Notes under the pieces: model-generated
The model's input: only the letters and a program-made list of their open reading frames with translations
Told to the model about the DNA's origin: nothing
Database searches by the model: none
Origin: Pseudomonadota bacterium
GTDB taxonomy: Bacteria > Pseudomonadota > Gammaproteobacteria > Burkholderiales > Ferrovaceae
Length of the DNA stretch: 16,248 nucleotides
Direction: 5' to 3'
Assembly (NCBI GenBank): GCA_021811005.1
Contig: JAJZPY010000045.1
Location: forward strand, 1-16,248
Program-made: the position numbers and the translations under genes
Shown: one piece after another, positions 1-6,865 of the stretch
Layout of the letters: each line of letters starts with the position of its first letter
Numbering within the stretch: the first letter of the stretch is position 1

Positions 1-1
1 C

Positions 2-394
2 TCTGAAAAGGCCTTATGGGCTTGGTGCGAGTGGTTCATTTCGGTGGCGGAGGACCAGGTGGAATTCATGACCCGCATGCTGCAACTGGACCAGATGAAA
101 GCCCGGATCACAGCCTGGGTGACGTATCACGGCCAGTTCGACAAGGGCATCCGCACTGAGGCGATCCTGCCGCTTTATCACGTGTTTCTGGCCGGCACCG
201 TGCCGCGCGGCGAGTTCCTGCAGATGACGGGACTTACAGAGCGCACGGCGCGCACCCTGCTGTCGCGGCTGCTGTCCAGCGGCTTGCTGCGAAGCCCCAG
301 CCATGTGGCCCCCCTGCAGTTCGGATTTTCGCTGGAGGCCCTGCAGTTCCTGTTGCCGGACCTCTATCCGGAAGCAGCCACCCAGGCGCCTTAG
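2..394 (+). CDS. Fic-family protein, C-terminal fragment (5' end outside window)
   Basis: The frame is open from base 2 to the TAG at 392-394 and has no convincing start inside the window. The GTG at 44 is internal, because the residues before it (ALWAWCEWFISVAEDQVEFM) continue the family pattern. The fragment matches the region that follows the catalytic domain in Fic proteins: a helix ending in DQVEFM, then a winged-helix segment at about residues 70-105 (RGEFLQMTGLTERTARTLLS, then a short wing). Fic proteins usually AMPylate target proteins, but the HPFx(D/E)GNGR catalytic motif would lie upstream, so activity cannot be judged here. The stop codon interleaves with that of the convergent slipin gene. 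Family assignment comes from recalled Fic C-terminal patterns and is fairly secure; target and role are unknown. Confidence 0.75.
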   Translation, partial: SEKALWAWCEWFISVAEDQVEFMTRMLQLDQMKARITAWVTYHGQFDKGIRTEAILPLYHVFLAGTVPRGEFLQMTGLTERTARTLLSRLLSSGLLRSPSHVAPLQFGFSLEALQFLLPDLYPEAATQAP

Positions 395-1155
395 GAACCC
401 TCCGTCTTCCCCTTGTTGAGGAAATGGGTCAACAGGTCCATGGGCAGCGGGAAAATCACCGTGGTGTTCTTGTCGGCGCCGATCACCGTGAGGGTTTCCA
501 GGTAGCGCAGCTGCAGGGAATGGGGCTCCTTGGCCAGGATGGAAGCGGCTTCCAGCAGTTTTTGCGAGGCCTGCAGTTCCCCTTCCGCGTGGATCACCTT
601 GGCGCGCCGTTCCCGTTCGGCTTCCGCCTGGCGCGCCATGGCCCGAATCATGGATTCGGTCAGATCGATCTGCTTGATTTCCACGTTGGACACCTTGATG
701 CCCCAGGAAGCCGTCTGCGCATCGATGGCCTTCTGGATGTCCGCGTTGAGTTGTTCGCGCTCGGACAGCATGTCGTCCAGCTGGTGCTTGCCCAGCACGG
801 AACGCAGCGTGGTCTGGGCCAGCTGGCTGGTGGCGTCCAGGTAGTTTTCCACTTCGATGACGGCGCGCTGCGCGTCCATGATGCGGAAATACACCACGGC
901 GCTCACCCGCACCGACACGTTGTCGCGCGAGATCACGTCCTGGGTGGGCACTTCCAGCACCACCGTGCGCAGGTCCACGCGCACCACTTTCTGCAGCCCG
1001 GGAATTAGCAGTACCAGGCCCGGCCCCGCCACTTTCTGCATCCGCCCCAGAAAGAACACCACGCCCCGCTCGTACTCCCGGAAAACGCGCAGGGCCGAAG
1101 GAAACAGCATCACGACAATCACGAACAGGATGAGCAGCGGAATGGACAGCGGCAT
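391..1155 (-). CDS. Slipin / stomatin-like SPFH-domain membrane protein
   Basis: This 254-residue protein has one N-terminal hydrophobic segment (about residues 4-20) followed by a band-7/SPFH domain. Typical slipin phrases are visible: REYERGVVFFLGR, GPGLVLLIPG, VDLRTVVLEVPTQ, DNVSVRVSAVVYFR, and a charged coiled-coil near AMARQAEAERERRAKVIHAEGE. Slipins are membrane scaffolds that oligomerise in ordered patches and often pair with the NfeD protease partner; no nfeD gene is next to it here. Two ATGs are possible. I chose 1155 because the AAGGAG at 1163-1168 lies 7 bases from it but only 1 base from the ATG at 1161. The gene starts about 50 bases after chrA ends, so it is probably cotranscribed with chrA. 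Family is near certain; cellular role is not. Confidence 0.93.
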   Translation of the reverse strand: MPLSIPLLILFVIVVMLFPSALRVFREYERGVVFFLGRMQKVAGPGLVLLIPGLQKVVRVDLRTVVLEVPTQDVISRDNVSVRVSAVVYFRIMDAQRAVIEVENYLDATSQLAQTTLRSVLGKHQLDDMLSEREQLNADIQKAIDAQTASWGIKVSNVEIKQIDLTESMIRAMARQAEAERERRAKVIHAEGELQASQKLLEAASILAKEPHSLQLRYLETLTVIGADKNTTVIFPLPMDLLTHFLNKGKTEGS

Positions 1156-1162
1156 GGCCATG

Positions 1163-1168
1163 CTCCTT
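1163..1168 (-). promoter_or_regulatory. Shine-Dalgarno site that decides the slipin start
   Basis: AAGGAG read on the minus strand. It sits one base before the upstream ATG (1161), too close to work for it, and seven bases before the second in-frame ATG (1155), which is ideal. This favours the shorter slipin reading. Confidence 0.6.
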
Positions 1169-1206
1169 TGCAGGCATTGCGCCCAGCTTACGCCCCCCGC
1201 GGGGAC

Positions 1207-2379
1207 TTAGGCCAGCACCATTCCCACCCCGGCGCAAAGCACCACCACGGCCCAGGAAGGCCAGCGTGCCACCTGCAGCAGCACGAACGCGCCCAGGGCC
1301 ACCAGCACGTCCGTTTCGGAGCTCACGCCCGAAGTCCACACCGGGTTGTAGAGCGCGGCCAGCAGCAGCCCCACCACCACTGCGTTGACCCCGCCCAGGG
1401 CGGCGCGCACGCGCGGCTGGCGGCGCAGTTCGTCCCAGAACGGCAGGATGCCCGTCACCAGCAGAAAGGACGGCAGGAAAATCGCCGTGAGGCACAGCAG
1501 GCCGCCTGCCCAGCCGTGGGGTGCGGGACCCATCACGGCCCCCAGGTAGGCAGCGAAGGTGAACAGCGGGCCCGGCACCGCCTGGGCGGCACCATAGCCC
1601 GCCAGGAACGTGTCGTTGGACACCCAGCCCGGTGCCACCACCAGCGCCTGCAGGAGCGGCAGTACCACGTGCCCGCCGCCGAATACCAGGGCCCCGGCGC
1701 GATAGAAACGGTCGAACAGCGCCAGTCCCTGGGACGGGAACACGGCAGCCAGCAATGGCAGCCCCGCCAGCAGCAGCGCAAACAGCGCCAGCGCGGCAAG
1801 CCCGAACGAACGGCTCACGGGCACCACCAGCAGATCCGGGCCGTCAGGCAGCTTGGTGTGCAGGAACAGCAGGCCCAGCAAGGCCCCGCCGGCCAGCACG
1901 GCCAGCTGCACCCCCACGCCGGGCGTCTGCAGCAGGATGGCCGCGGCCGCCACCATCATCAGGCGGCGCAACCCATCCGGACAAAGCGTGCGCGCCATGC
2001 CCCACACCGCCTGCGCCACCACCGCCACGGTCACGAGCTTGAGGCCGTGAAACCAGCCGGAATGGGTGAAATCGGGCGCGAGCCCCAGGGTGAGCGCGAA
2101 CAGGATGAGCAGCAAGGCGGAAGGCAGCGTAAAGCCTGCCCAGGCGGCGAGCGCGCCGCGCAGGCCGGCCTGCTGCAGCCCCAGGCCGATGCCCACCTGG
2201 CTGCTGGCCGGACCCGGCAGGAACTGGCACAGGGCCACCAGGTCGGCATAGGCCGGTTCGCTCAGCCAGCGCCGGCGCACCACGAACTCCTCGCGGAAAT
2301 AGCCCAGGTGGGCCACGGGGCCGCCGAAGGACGTGAGCCCCAGGCGCAGGAAAATGCGGAAGATCACGCCGCAGGACAC
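1207..2379 (-). CDS. chrA: Chromate transporter ChrA (two CHR domains)
   Basis: ChrA exports chromate across the inner membrane and belongs to the CHR superfamily. The 390-residue reading is the usual length for the long, duplicated form. The N-terminal CHR half carries GLTSFGGPVAHLGYFREEF and the QFLPGPASSQ motif; the C-terminal half repeats the pattern with ALVFGGGHVVLPLLQ and QAVPGPLFTFAAYLG. Many hydrophobic segments run throughout, consistent with about ten helices. The open frame extends to 2484, but that part overlaps the upstream cytochrome gene. Likely starts are GTG at 2379 (chosen) or 2367, or a CTG at 2394 overlapping the cytochrome TGA; no clear ribosome site separates them. The junction suggests translational coupling to the cytochrome. 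Related CHR proteins can move sulfate, so chromate specificity is inferred from family. Confidence 0.93.
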   Translation of the reverse strand: MSCGVIFRIFLRLGLTSFGGPVAHLGYFREEFVVRRRWLSEPAYADLVALCQFLPGPASSQVGIGLGLQQAGLRGALAAWAGFTLPSALLLILFALTLGLAPDFTHSGWFHGLKLVTVAVVAQAVWGMARTLCPDGLRRLMMVAAAAILLQTPGVGVQLAVLAGGALLGLLFLHTKLPDGPDLLVVPVSRSFGLAALALFALLLAGLPLLAAVFPSQGLALFDRFYRAGALVFGGGHVVLPLLQALVVAPGWVSNDTFLAGYGAAQAVPGPLFTFAAYLGAVMGPAPHGWAGGLLCLTAIFLPSFLLVTGILPFWDELRRQPRVRAALGGVNAVVVGLLLAALYNPVWTSGVSSETDVLVALGAFVLLQVARWPSWAVVVLCAGVGMVLA

Positions 2380-2390
2380 GGGGTTCGGGC

Positions 2391-2840
2391 TCAGGGCGTG
2401 TCCGGCGTGAAGCGCTGGTTGGTGACGGGCAGCGCCGTGGGGCGCTTGATGGAAATGAAGCCATGGCCGGCCGTCTGATGGCAACCGTTGCAGGCGGCGC
2501 TCAGGCGGTCGAAGGCCTGCTGGAAACCGTCTTCGTCATGGGCCTCGATCGCTTTGCCCACATCGGCCAGCGGCTGGGTGATGTATTGCGAAAGCAGCGT
2601 TTGCACCGGAATGCCCTTGAACGTCGGGTTCTGGCGGGCCGCGTCGTCCAACCCTTCGCGCAGTTCGTCCACTTCGTAGGCGGCCAGCGGCCAGTTGCGT
2701 TCGCTGCCGGCAAACCACAGCTTGGCATGGCGCACCTGGGTGGCACCCATGAAATCGCCCAGGCCGGGCACGAAAGGTTCTTCGGCCGTGGCCGCGACAG
2801 CGGCGAATCCGGCAACAACCAGGAGGAGACGGAGTTTCAT
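2391..2840 (-). CDS. Exported monoheme c-type cytochrome
   Basis: The 149-residue product begins with a signal peptide (MKLRLLLVVAGFAAVAATA, probable cleavage near residue 19) and so should be periplasmic. A single CNGCH heme-c attachment motif lies at residues 117-121, late in the chain. The preceding sequence is mostly helical and resembles a helix-bundle cytochrome of the c' type more than a classical class I cytochrome, but I cannot assign a subfamily. Conserved-looking features are QVRHAKLWFAG and NWPLAAYEVDEL near the N-terminus. The ATG at 2840 was chosen because it starts the signal peptide; a longer frame to 2882 would add 14 residues before it. The TGA at 2391 lies 11 bases from the chosen chrA start, so this gene leads a cytochrome-chrA-slipin unit. 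Electron partner unknown. Confidence 0.85.
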   Translation of the reverse strand: MKLRLLLVVAGFAAVAATAEEPFVPGLGDFMGATQVRHAKLWFAGSERNWPLAAYEVDELREGLDDAARQNPTFKGIPVQTLLSQYITQPLADVGKAIEAHDEDGFQQAFDRLSAACNGCHQTAGHGFISIKRPTALPVTNQRFTPDTP

Positions 2841-2895
2841 CGCCGCATGGTAGCGGCCCCATGAAAACCCCGTCAACCGCACACGGTGAGCATTT

Positions 2896-2917
2896 GTGAC
2901 AGGGCAGGCCCGGTCAC
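2896..2917. repeat. Imperfect hairpin between the OYE and cytochrome genes
   Basis: GTGAC-a-GGGC-ag-GCCC-g-GTCAC forms an inverted repeat of 5+4 bp arms with one mismatch and a 2-base centre. It lies just downstream of the OYE stop. No T-run follows on either strand, so it is at best a weak or factor-dependent terminator, or a 3'-end stabilising stem, for the OYE transcript. Confidence 0.4.
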
Positions 2918-2930
2918 GGGGAGCAACCCC

Positions 2931-4013
2931 TTAAACAGTGGCTTCCGCGTCAGCCAGCGCCGGGTAGTCGGTGTAGCCCACGCTGAGATCCGCCTGCCCG
3001 TAACCGTAGAAGGTTTCGCCGTGCCAGGCGTTGAGCGGCGCGTGGCGCTGAAGGCGCGCGGGCAGGTCGGGGTTGGCGATGAAATCCTTGCCGAAGGACA
3101 CGGCATCGGCCTGTCCGCTGGCGAGCTCCGCTTCCGCCGTTTCGCGAGTGAACCCTTCGTTGGCGATGAGCACGCCGCCGAAGCGCTGCTTCAACGCCGG
3201 GCTGATGCGGTTTTCTCCCAGGCCTTCGCGCGTGAAAATGAAGGCAATGCCGCGCCGGCCCAATTGTTCGGCCACGTAGCCAAAGGTGGCGAGCGGGTTG
3301 GAATCGCCCATGGTGTGGGCATCACCGCGCGGAGCCAGGTGCACGCCCACGCGCTCTGCGCCCCAAACGCCGATGACCGCGTCGGTCACTTCCAGCAGCA
3401 GGCGCGCGCGGTTTTCGATGGAGCCGCCGTAGGCATCGGTGCGGTGGTTGGTGCTGTCCTGCAGGAACTGGTCCAGCAGGTAGCCGTTGGCGCCGTGCAC
3501 TTCCACGCCGTCAAAGCCCGCGCGCTTGGCGTTTTCGGCGCCATGGCGGTAGGCCTGCACGATGCCCGGGATTTCCGACAGTTCCAGCGCGCGCGGCGTC
3601 ACAAAGGGACGTTGCGGGCGCAGCAGGCTCACATGGCCTTCGGGCGCAATGGCGCTGGGCGCCACCGGCAGGTCGCCGTCGAGGAAATCGGGATGAGAGA
3701 TGCGGCCCACGTGCCACAGCTGCAGCAAGATGCGCCCGCCCGCGGCATGCACTGCGGCCGTCACCTGCTTCCAGCCCGCCACCTGTTCTTCCGACCAGAT
3801 GCCGGGGGTGTCGGGATAGCCCACGCCCTGGGGCGAAACGGAGGTGGCTTCGGACAGGATGAGGCCCGCGCTGGCGCGCTGGGCATAGTACTGCGCCATG
3901 AGGGGGGTGGGCACGCGCCCGGCGGCCGCGCGGCAGCGGGTGAGCGGCGCCAGCACGACGCGGTTGGGCAGTTGGAAGGCACCGGCTTTCAAAGGTTCGA
4001 ACAGCTTGGACAT
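2931..4013 (-). CDS. Old Yellow Enzyme family alkene reductase (NemA/XenB-like)
   Basis: This 360-residue flavoprotein should use FMN and NAD(P)H to reduce activated C=C bonds, quinones, nitro compounds or maleimides in the cytoplasm. It is full length for the class I OYE family. Visible landmarks are NRVVLAPLTRCRA (FMN-binding start, residues 17-29), LLQLWHVGRISHP (97-108), the substrate-anchoring pair H173/N176 in VEVHGANGYLLDQFL, and Y195 in NHRTDAYGGSIENRARL, the position of the proton-donating tyrosine. The C-terminal phosphate-binding part (VLIANEGFT, ADAVSFGKDFIANPDL) is present. An AGGAGC ribosome site precedes the ATG. The ArsR-family gene ends 23 bases upstream on the same strand, so the two are very likely one operon controlled from 4391-4418. 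The exact substrate cannot be read from sequence. Confidence 0.95.
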   Translation of the reverse strand: MSKLFEPLKAGAFQLPNRVVLAPLTRCRAAAGRVPTPLMAQYYAQRASAGLILSEATSVSPQGVGYPDTPGIWSEEQVAGWKQVTAAVHAAGGRILLQLWHVGRISHPDFLDGDLPVAPSAIAPEGHVSLLRPQRPFVTPRALELSEIPGIVQAYRHGAENAKRAGFDGVEVHGANGYLLDQFLQDSTNHRTDAYGGSIENRARLLLEVTDAVIGVWGAERVGVHLAPRGDAHTMGDSNPLATFGYVAEQLGRRGIAFIFTREGLGENRISPALKQRFGGVLIANEGFTRETAEAELASGQADAVSFGKDFIANPDLPARLQRHAPLNAWHGETFYGYGQADLSVGYTDYPALADAEATV

Positions 4014-4036
4014 GCGTAGCTCCTGATCAAGTCAAA

Positions 4037-4351
4037 TCAAAGGTCGCTTTGAATGCGCCGCAGAAACTCGGCGATCAAGGCGTCATTGCGGGAATAAAAA
4101 ATCCACTGGCCCACCTTGCGCGGGGTCACGAGTCCCGTGCGCTGCAGGATGGCCAGGTGGTTGGAAACGGTGGACTGGGACAGGCCCGAACGCTCGAAAA
4201 TCTGGCCCGCGCACACCCCCAGCTCGAAGGAATGCTGCTGGCCGGGAAAAGAGCGCTGCGGCGTCTTGAGCCACTGGAGGATGTCGCGGCGCACGGGATG
4301 GGCGAGCGCCTTGATGATGTCGTCCAGGTCGGGGGGCAAGGCTTTTGCCAT
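4037..4351 (-). CDS. ArsR-family winged-helix repressor with a single cysteine
   Basis: A 104-residue ArsR/SmtB-type regulator. The recognition region is SGLSQSTVSNHLAILQRTGLV (residues 55-75), followed by the wing KVGQWIFYSRND. The metal-binding ELCVCDL box of classical ArsR is not present; the corresponding stretch is LGVCAGQIFE with only one cysteine, C47. A thiol switch sensing electrophiles or oxidants is therefore more likely than arsenic sensing, which suits the OYE gene it precedes; this is inference. ATG 4351 is the first sensible start, though no strong ribosome site is visible. A perfect 11-bp inverted repeat lies 40-67 bases upstream and is the obvious operator for autoregulation of the regulator-OYE operon. 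Confidence 0.9.
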   Translation of the reverse strand: MAKALPPDLDDIIKALAHPVRRDILQWLKTPQRSFPGQQHSFELGVCAGQIFERSGLSQSTVSNHLAILQRTGLVTPRKVGQWIFYSRNDALIAEFLRRIQSDL

Positions 4352-4390
4352 GGGGGATGGCCTGTTTCAACGAAGCAAAAACGCAGCATA

Positions 4391-4418
4391 TCATATTTCG
4401 TTAAAAGACGAAATATGA
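4391..4418. promoter_or_regulatory. Perfect inverted-repeat operator upstream of arsR-like/OYE operon
   Basis: TCATATTTCGT (4391-4401), six-base spacer TAAAAG, ACGAAATATGA (4408-4418): two perfect 11-bp arms in an AT-rich pocket within GC-rich DNA. On the minus strand the palindrome overlaps a plausible promoter (TTCATA, 18-base spacer, TATGAT), so bound repressor would block RNA polymerase. It also sits in the divergent region before the CDGSH gene at 4513 and might affect that gene. Operator role is inferred from position next to the regulator gene and from symmetry. Confidence 0.75.
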
Positions 4419-4512
4419 ATCGATAAAACATGAAATAATGGGGCCTTGCCGCCGCCCGGGCCTTCGGCCTAAGCTGGGCGACGCCCGTTCATTTCAAGAG
4501 TGGAGACCCGTC

Positions 4513-4752
4513 ATGTCCGACCCGCACATTCCCCAGAAATCCCCTTACGCCGTGGACGTGGAAGCCGGAAAAAGCTACTGGTGGTGCGCCTGCGGCCAGA
4601 GCAAGACCCAGCCCTTCTGCGACGGTTCGCACAAGGGCGGCGATTTCAGTCCGGTGGAATACAAGGCGGATAAAAGCGGCACGGCGTACTTTTGCGGCTG
4701 CAAGCACAGCGCCAAGGCGCCGCTGTGCGACGGCACCCACAAGAGCCTGTAG
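4513..4752 (+). CDS. Dual CDGSH iron-sulfur domain protein
   Basis: A 79-residue protein with two CDGSH motifs. The first uses C25, C27, C36 and H40 (CACGQSKTQPFCDGSH); the second uses C61, C63, C72 and H76 (CGCKHSAKAPLCDGTH). Each should hold one [2Fe-2S] cluster with 3-Cys/1-His ligation, as in mitoNEET relatives, giving a monomeric two-cluster protein. These clusters are redox-active and acid-labile, and functions proposed for the family include electron or cluster transfer. The ATG at 4513 was chosen because it follows a GAGTGGAGACC ribosome site and the longer frame from 4438 adds unrelated residues. The peroxiredoxin gene starts 27 bases downstream, suggesting an oxidative-stress pair. 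No signal peptide is present, so it should be cytoplasmic. Confidence 0.93.
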   Translation: MSDPHIPQKSPYAVDVEAGKSYWWCACGQSKTQPFCDGSHKGGDFSPVEYKADKSGTAYFCGCKHSAKAPLCDGTHKSL

Positions 4753-4779
4753 CTCTACCCACTTCGTCAGGAGACCCCC

Positions 4780-5319
4780 ATGAAAACACTCACCCGCAGC
4801 ACCCTTGCGCTGGCGCTGGCCGGCGCCCTGCTGGGCGGCGCCGCGCACGCCGCCGACATGCCCCAGGTGGGGCAGCCCGCCCCGTCCTTCAGCGTGCAGG
4901 ACCAGAACGGCAAGATCCAGCACCTGTCCGACTACCAGGGCCACTGGCTGGTGCTGTATTTCTACCCCAAGGACGAAACGCCGGGCTGCACCACGGAAGC
5001 CTGCGCCTACCGCGACGACATCCAGAAAATCCGCAAGCTGGGCGCCTCGGTGGTGGGAGTGAGCATCGACGACGCTTCAAGCCACGCCGAGTTTGCCCAG
5101 CACCACCACCTGCCCTTTCCGCTGCTGGCCGACAAGGACGGCACGGTGGCACGCCTGTACGGCTCGGAACGCAACCTGCTGGGAATGAAGATCGCCCGGC
5201 GCAACACGTTCATCATCAATCCCCAGGGGCAGATCGCCAAGGTGTATGAAAGCGTGGATGCCGCCAGCAACCCGGGAGAAGTGATCGCGGATCTGACTGC
5301 GCTGGAATCAGCGCGCTAG
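4780..5319 (+). CDS. bcp: Periplasmic Bcp/PrxQ-type peroxiredoxin
   Basis: A 179-residue thiol peroxidase of the AhpC/TSA-Bcp family that reduces hydrogen peroxide and organic peroxides. The peroxidatic cysteine is C70 in YPKDETPGCTTEAC and the probable resolving cysteine is C75, the same C-x4-C spacing as E. coli Bcp. Unlike the usual cytoplasmic Bcp of about 155 residues, it begins with a clear signal peptide (residues 1-24, ending AAHA), so it should act in the periplasm and would need a periplasmic reductant. An AGGAG site precedes the ATG. It lies 27 bases after the CDGSH gene and is probably cotranscribed with it. Its last 12 bases overlap the 3' end of the convergent response-regulator gene. 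Confidence 0.92.
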   Translation: MKTLTRSTLALALAGALLGGAAHAADMPQVGQPAPSFSVQDQNGKIQHLSDYQGHWLVLYFYPKDETPGCTTEACAYRDDIQKIRKLGASVVGVSIDDASSHAEFAQHHHLPFPLLADKDGTVARLYGSERNLLGMKIARRNTFIINPQGQIAKVYESVDAASNPGEVIADLTALESAR

Positions 5320-6798
5320 GCGTTCGCGTTCGGTCTGGATGATGTAGCGCTGGATCAGGCTCATGGTGGGGCCGGGCAGGCGCAGGAACTCACAGCCGGC
5401 GCGCCGCAGCACCTTGCCGCCGGGCGCGGTGATGTCGTAGATGTTGCGCACCAGCAGGTCCACCGTGAGCATGCCCACCTGGGGCAGGTTGAGGCTCACG
5501 CCAAAAAACTCTGCCCCCGGGCGGAAATCCACGTCTCCCAGGGCCGCCACCAGACTCACGCCGCCGCCACTGATGTCGTACAGCACCGCCTGGGCCGTGC
5601 GCACCGGACCGCTGTCCTGGCGCACGGGAATGCGGGCTTTGATGGGGTTGGCGAGCGGCGCCGCAATCCGGTAGTTTTCACGGCGCTGCAGGCGGAACAG
5701 GGCTTCCGGCGCATGGGCCCAGAAGGCATCCCGCCCCTCATGGCGCACCGAAGCGAGCCCTTCGAGGGTGAAGCGGATCTTGATGCGGTTGCGGCTGGTC
5801 ACCGCATTGATGCGGTCGGCCTGCAGGATCTTGCGGTTGGCGTCGCGGCTGCTGCCAAGGTCGAAAATGAGGTTGTTGCCGTCCTCCGACACGTCAAGCA
5901 GCGACGTCAGCAGAAAATCCCGACCCTGGTTGAAATGGAACGTGATGAGCGCCCCTTCCTCGCACAGGGCACGCAGGATGGCATGGGTGTCCGACTGGGT
6001 GGCCAGTTCGTACTCGCTGAATTCCGGATCGTTTTCCTGTTCCGGCGGAGCCGTGCCCGCCCCTTCCGCCTGTGGCGCCGCAGCGGCCGCCTCGGTCTGC
6101 AAGCCCAGCGTCGGGGGCGGAGGAAACAGGGGGTCCTGGTTGGAATCCAGCGCCACCTGGGCCTCGTGCAGCACGCTTTCGATCAGCCGTTCCAGCACCG
6201 GGGCTTCAGGTGCCGCCGCGCCCACCCATTCGCCGCTGCGGCGCAGGCCTTGCGCCACGGCCGCCAGCATTTTTTCCCGGGTTTCGCGGTGGCTGCGGTC
6301 CACCACGAACAGGTCGCGGTAATTGCGCAGGCCGCTGGTGATGGCAAGCGAAAGCTGTTGCGCGGTCAATTCGGTTTTCGACTTGTAGTCGTTGACGTCA
6401 TAGCAGGTCAGGACGAGCTGCTCGGGATACTGTCCGGGCTGCCCGGTGCGCAGCACCAGCCGCACCGCGCGGTTGCCCAGTTCGGTGCGCACGCGGCGGG
6501 CAAACACCAGTCCGGCGTCGTCCGTTTCCATCACCACGTCGAGCAGCACCACGGCCGTATCCGGATGGTCGCGCAACAGGTCGAATGCTTCCGCGCCCGA
6601 ATAGGCATGCAGGAACTGCAGCGGCCGGCCTTCGAAGGTGAAGTTCTGCAGCACGAGCTGGGTGACCTGGTGCACGTCCGTCTCATCGTCCACGATGAGG
6701 ATTTTCCAGCCCTGTTCCGAACCGCCGGACGTGTCGTCGCCTTCCGGCGCAAACACCAGATCGCTTCCGGCCACGTTTCCTTGCTTGCTCGCTTGCAT
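5308..6798 (-). CDS. Response regulator with REC, DUF3369, YcgR and PilZ domains
   Basis: A 496-residue cytoplasmic regulator. Residues about 31-145 form a receiver domain with acidic D37/D38, phosphoacceptor D87 (LLDVVM) and K139. A DUF3369-like segment follows (about 146-215), then an Ala/Pro/Glu-rich linker (about 222-258). Residues about 270-348 resemble the N-terminal domain of the flagellar brake YcgR. Residues about 370-490 form a PilZ domain with both c-di-GMP motifs: R373-x3-R377 and D408-x-S410-x2-G413. It should therefore change activity on phosphorylation and on c-di-GMP binding; there is no DNA-binding or enzymatic output. The ATG at 6798 has GGAG seven bases before it; the frame to 6993 overlaps the kinase and is not used. 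It lies 67 bases after the histidine kinase gene, its likely partner. Confidence 0.9.
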   Translation of the reverse strand: MQASKQGNVAGSDLVFAPEGDDTSGGSEQGWKILIVDDETDVHQVTQLVLQNFTFEGRPLQFLHAYSGAEAFDLLRDHPDTAVVLLDVVMETDDAGLVFARRVRTELGNRAVRLVLRTGQPGQYPEQLVLTCYDVNDYKSKTELTAQQLSLAITSGLRNYRDLFVVDRSHRETREKMLAAVAQGLRRSGEWVGAAAPEAPVLERLIESVLHEAQVALDSNQDPLFPPPPTLGLQTEAAAAAPQAEGAGTAPPEQENDPEFSEYELATQSDTHAILRALCEEGALITFHFNQGRDFLLTSLLDVSEDGNNLIFDLGSSRDANRKILQADRINAVTSRNRIKIRFTLEGLASVRHEGRDAFWAHAPEALFRLQRRENYRIAAPLANPIKARIPVRQDSGPVRTAQAVLYDISGGGVSLVAALGDVDFRPGAEFFGVSLNLPQVGMLTVDLLVRNIYDITAPGGKVLRRAGCEFLRLPGPTMSLIQRYIIQTERERLAR

Positions 6799-6865
6799 GA
6801 TCAGCTCCGGTCCATCCCGAGGTCTCGGCCGAATACTATACCAGCCTGGGCGCCACGGCGCGCGT

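Noticed and set aside
14..1495. Long minus-strand frame of 493 codons covering the slipin and the end of chrA
   Set aside because: Low-complexity Gly/Arg/Ala-rich translation with no family pattern; it is an out-of-frame shadow of slipin and chrA caused by high GC.
1168..2478. Plus-strand frame of 436 codons opposite chrA
   Set aside because: Gln/His/Arg-rich antisense shadow of chrA, whose transporter motifs are unmistakable.
2536..2862. Alternative frames across the cytochrome gene (2501-2818 and 2536-2862 minus, 2463-2864 plus)
   Set aside because: None has a signal peptide or heme motif; the frame at 2391-2840 has both.
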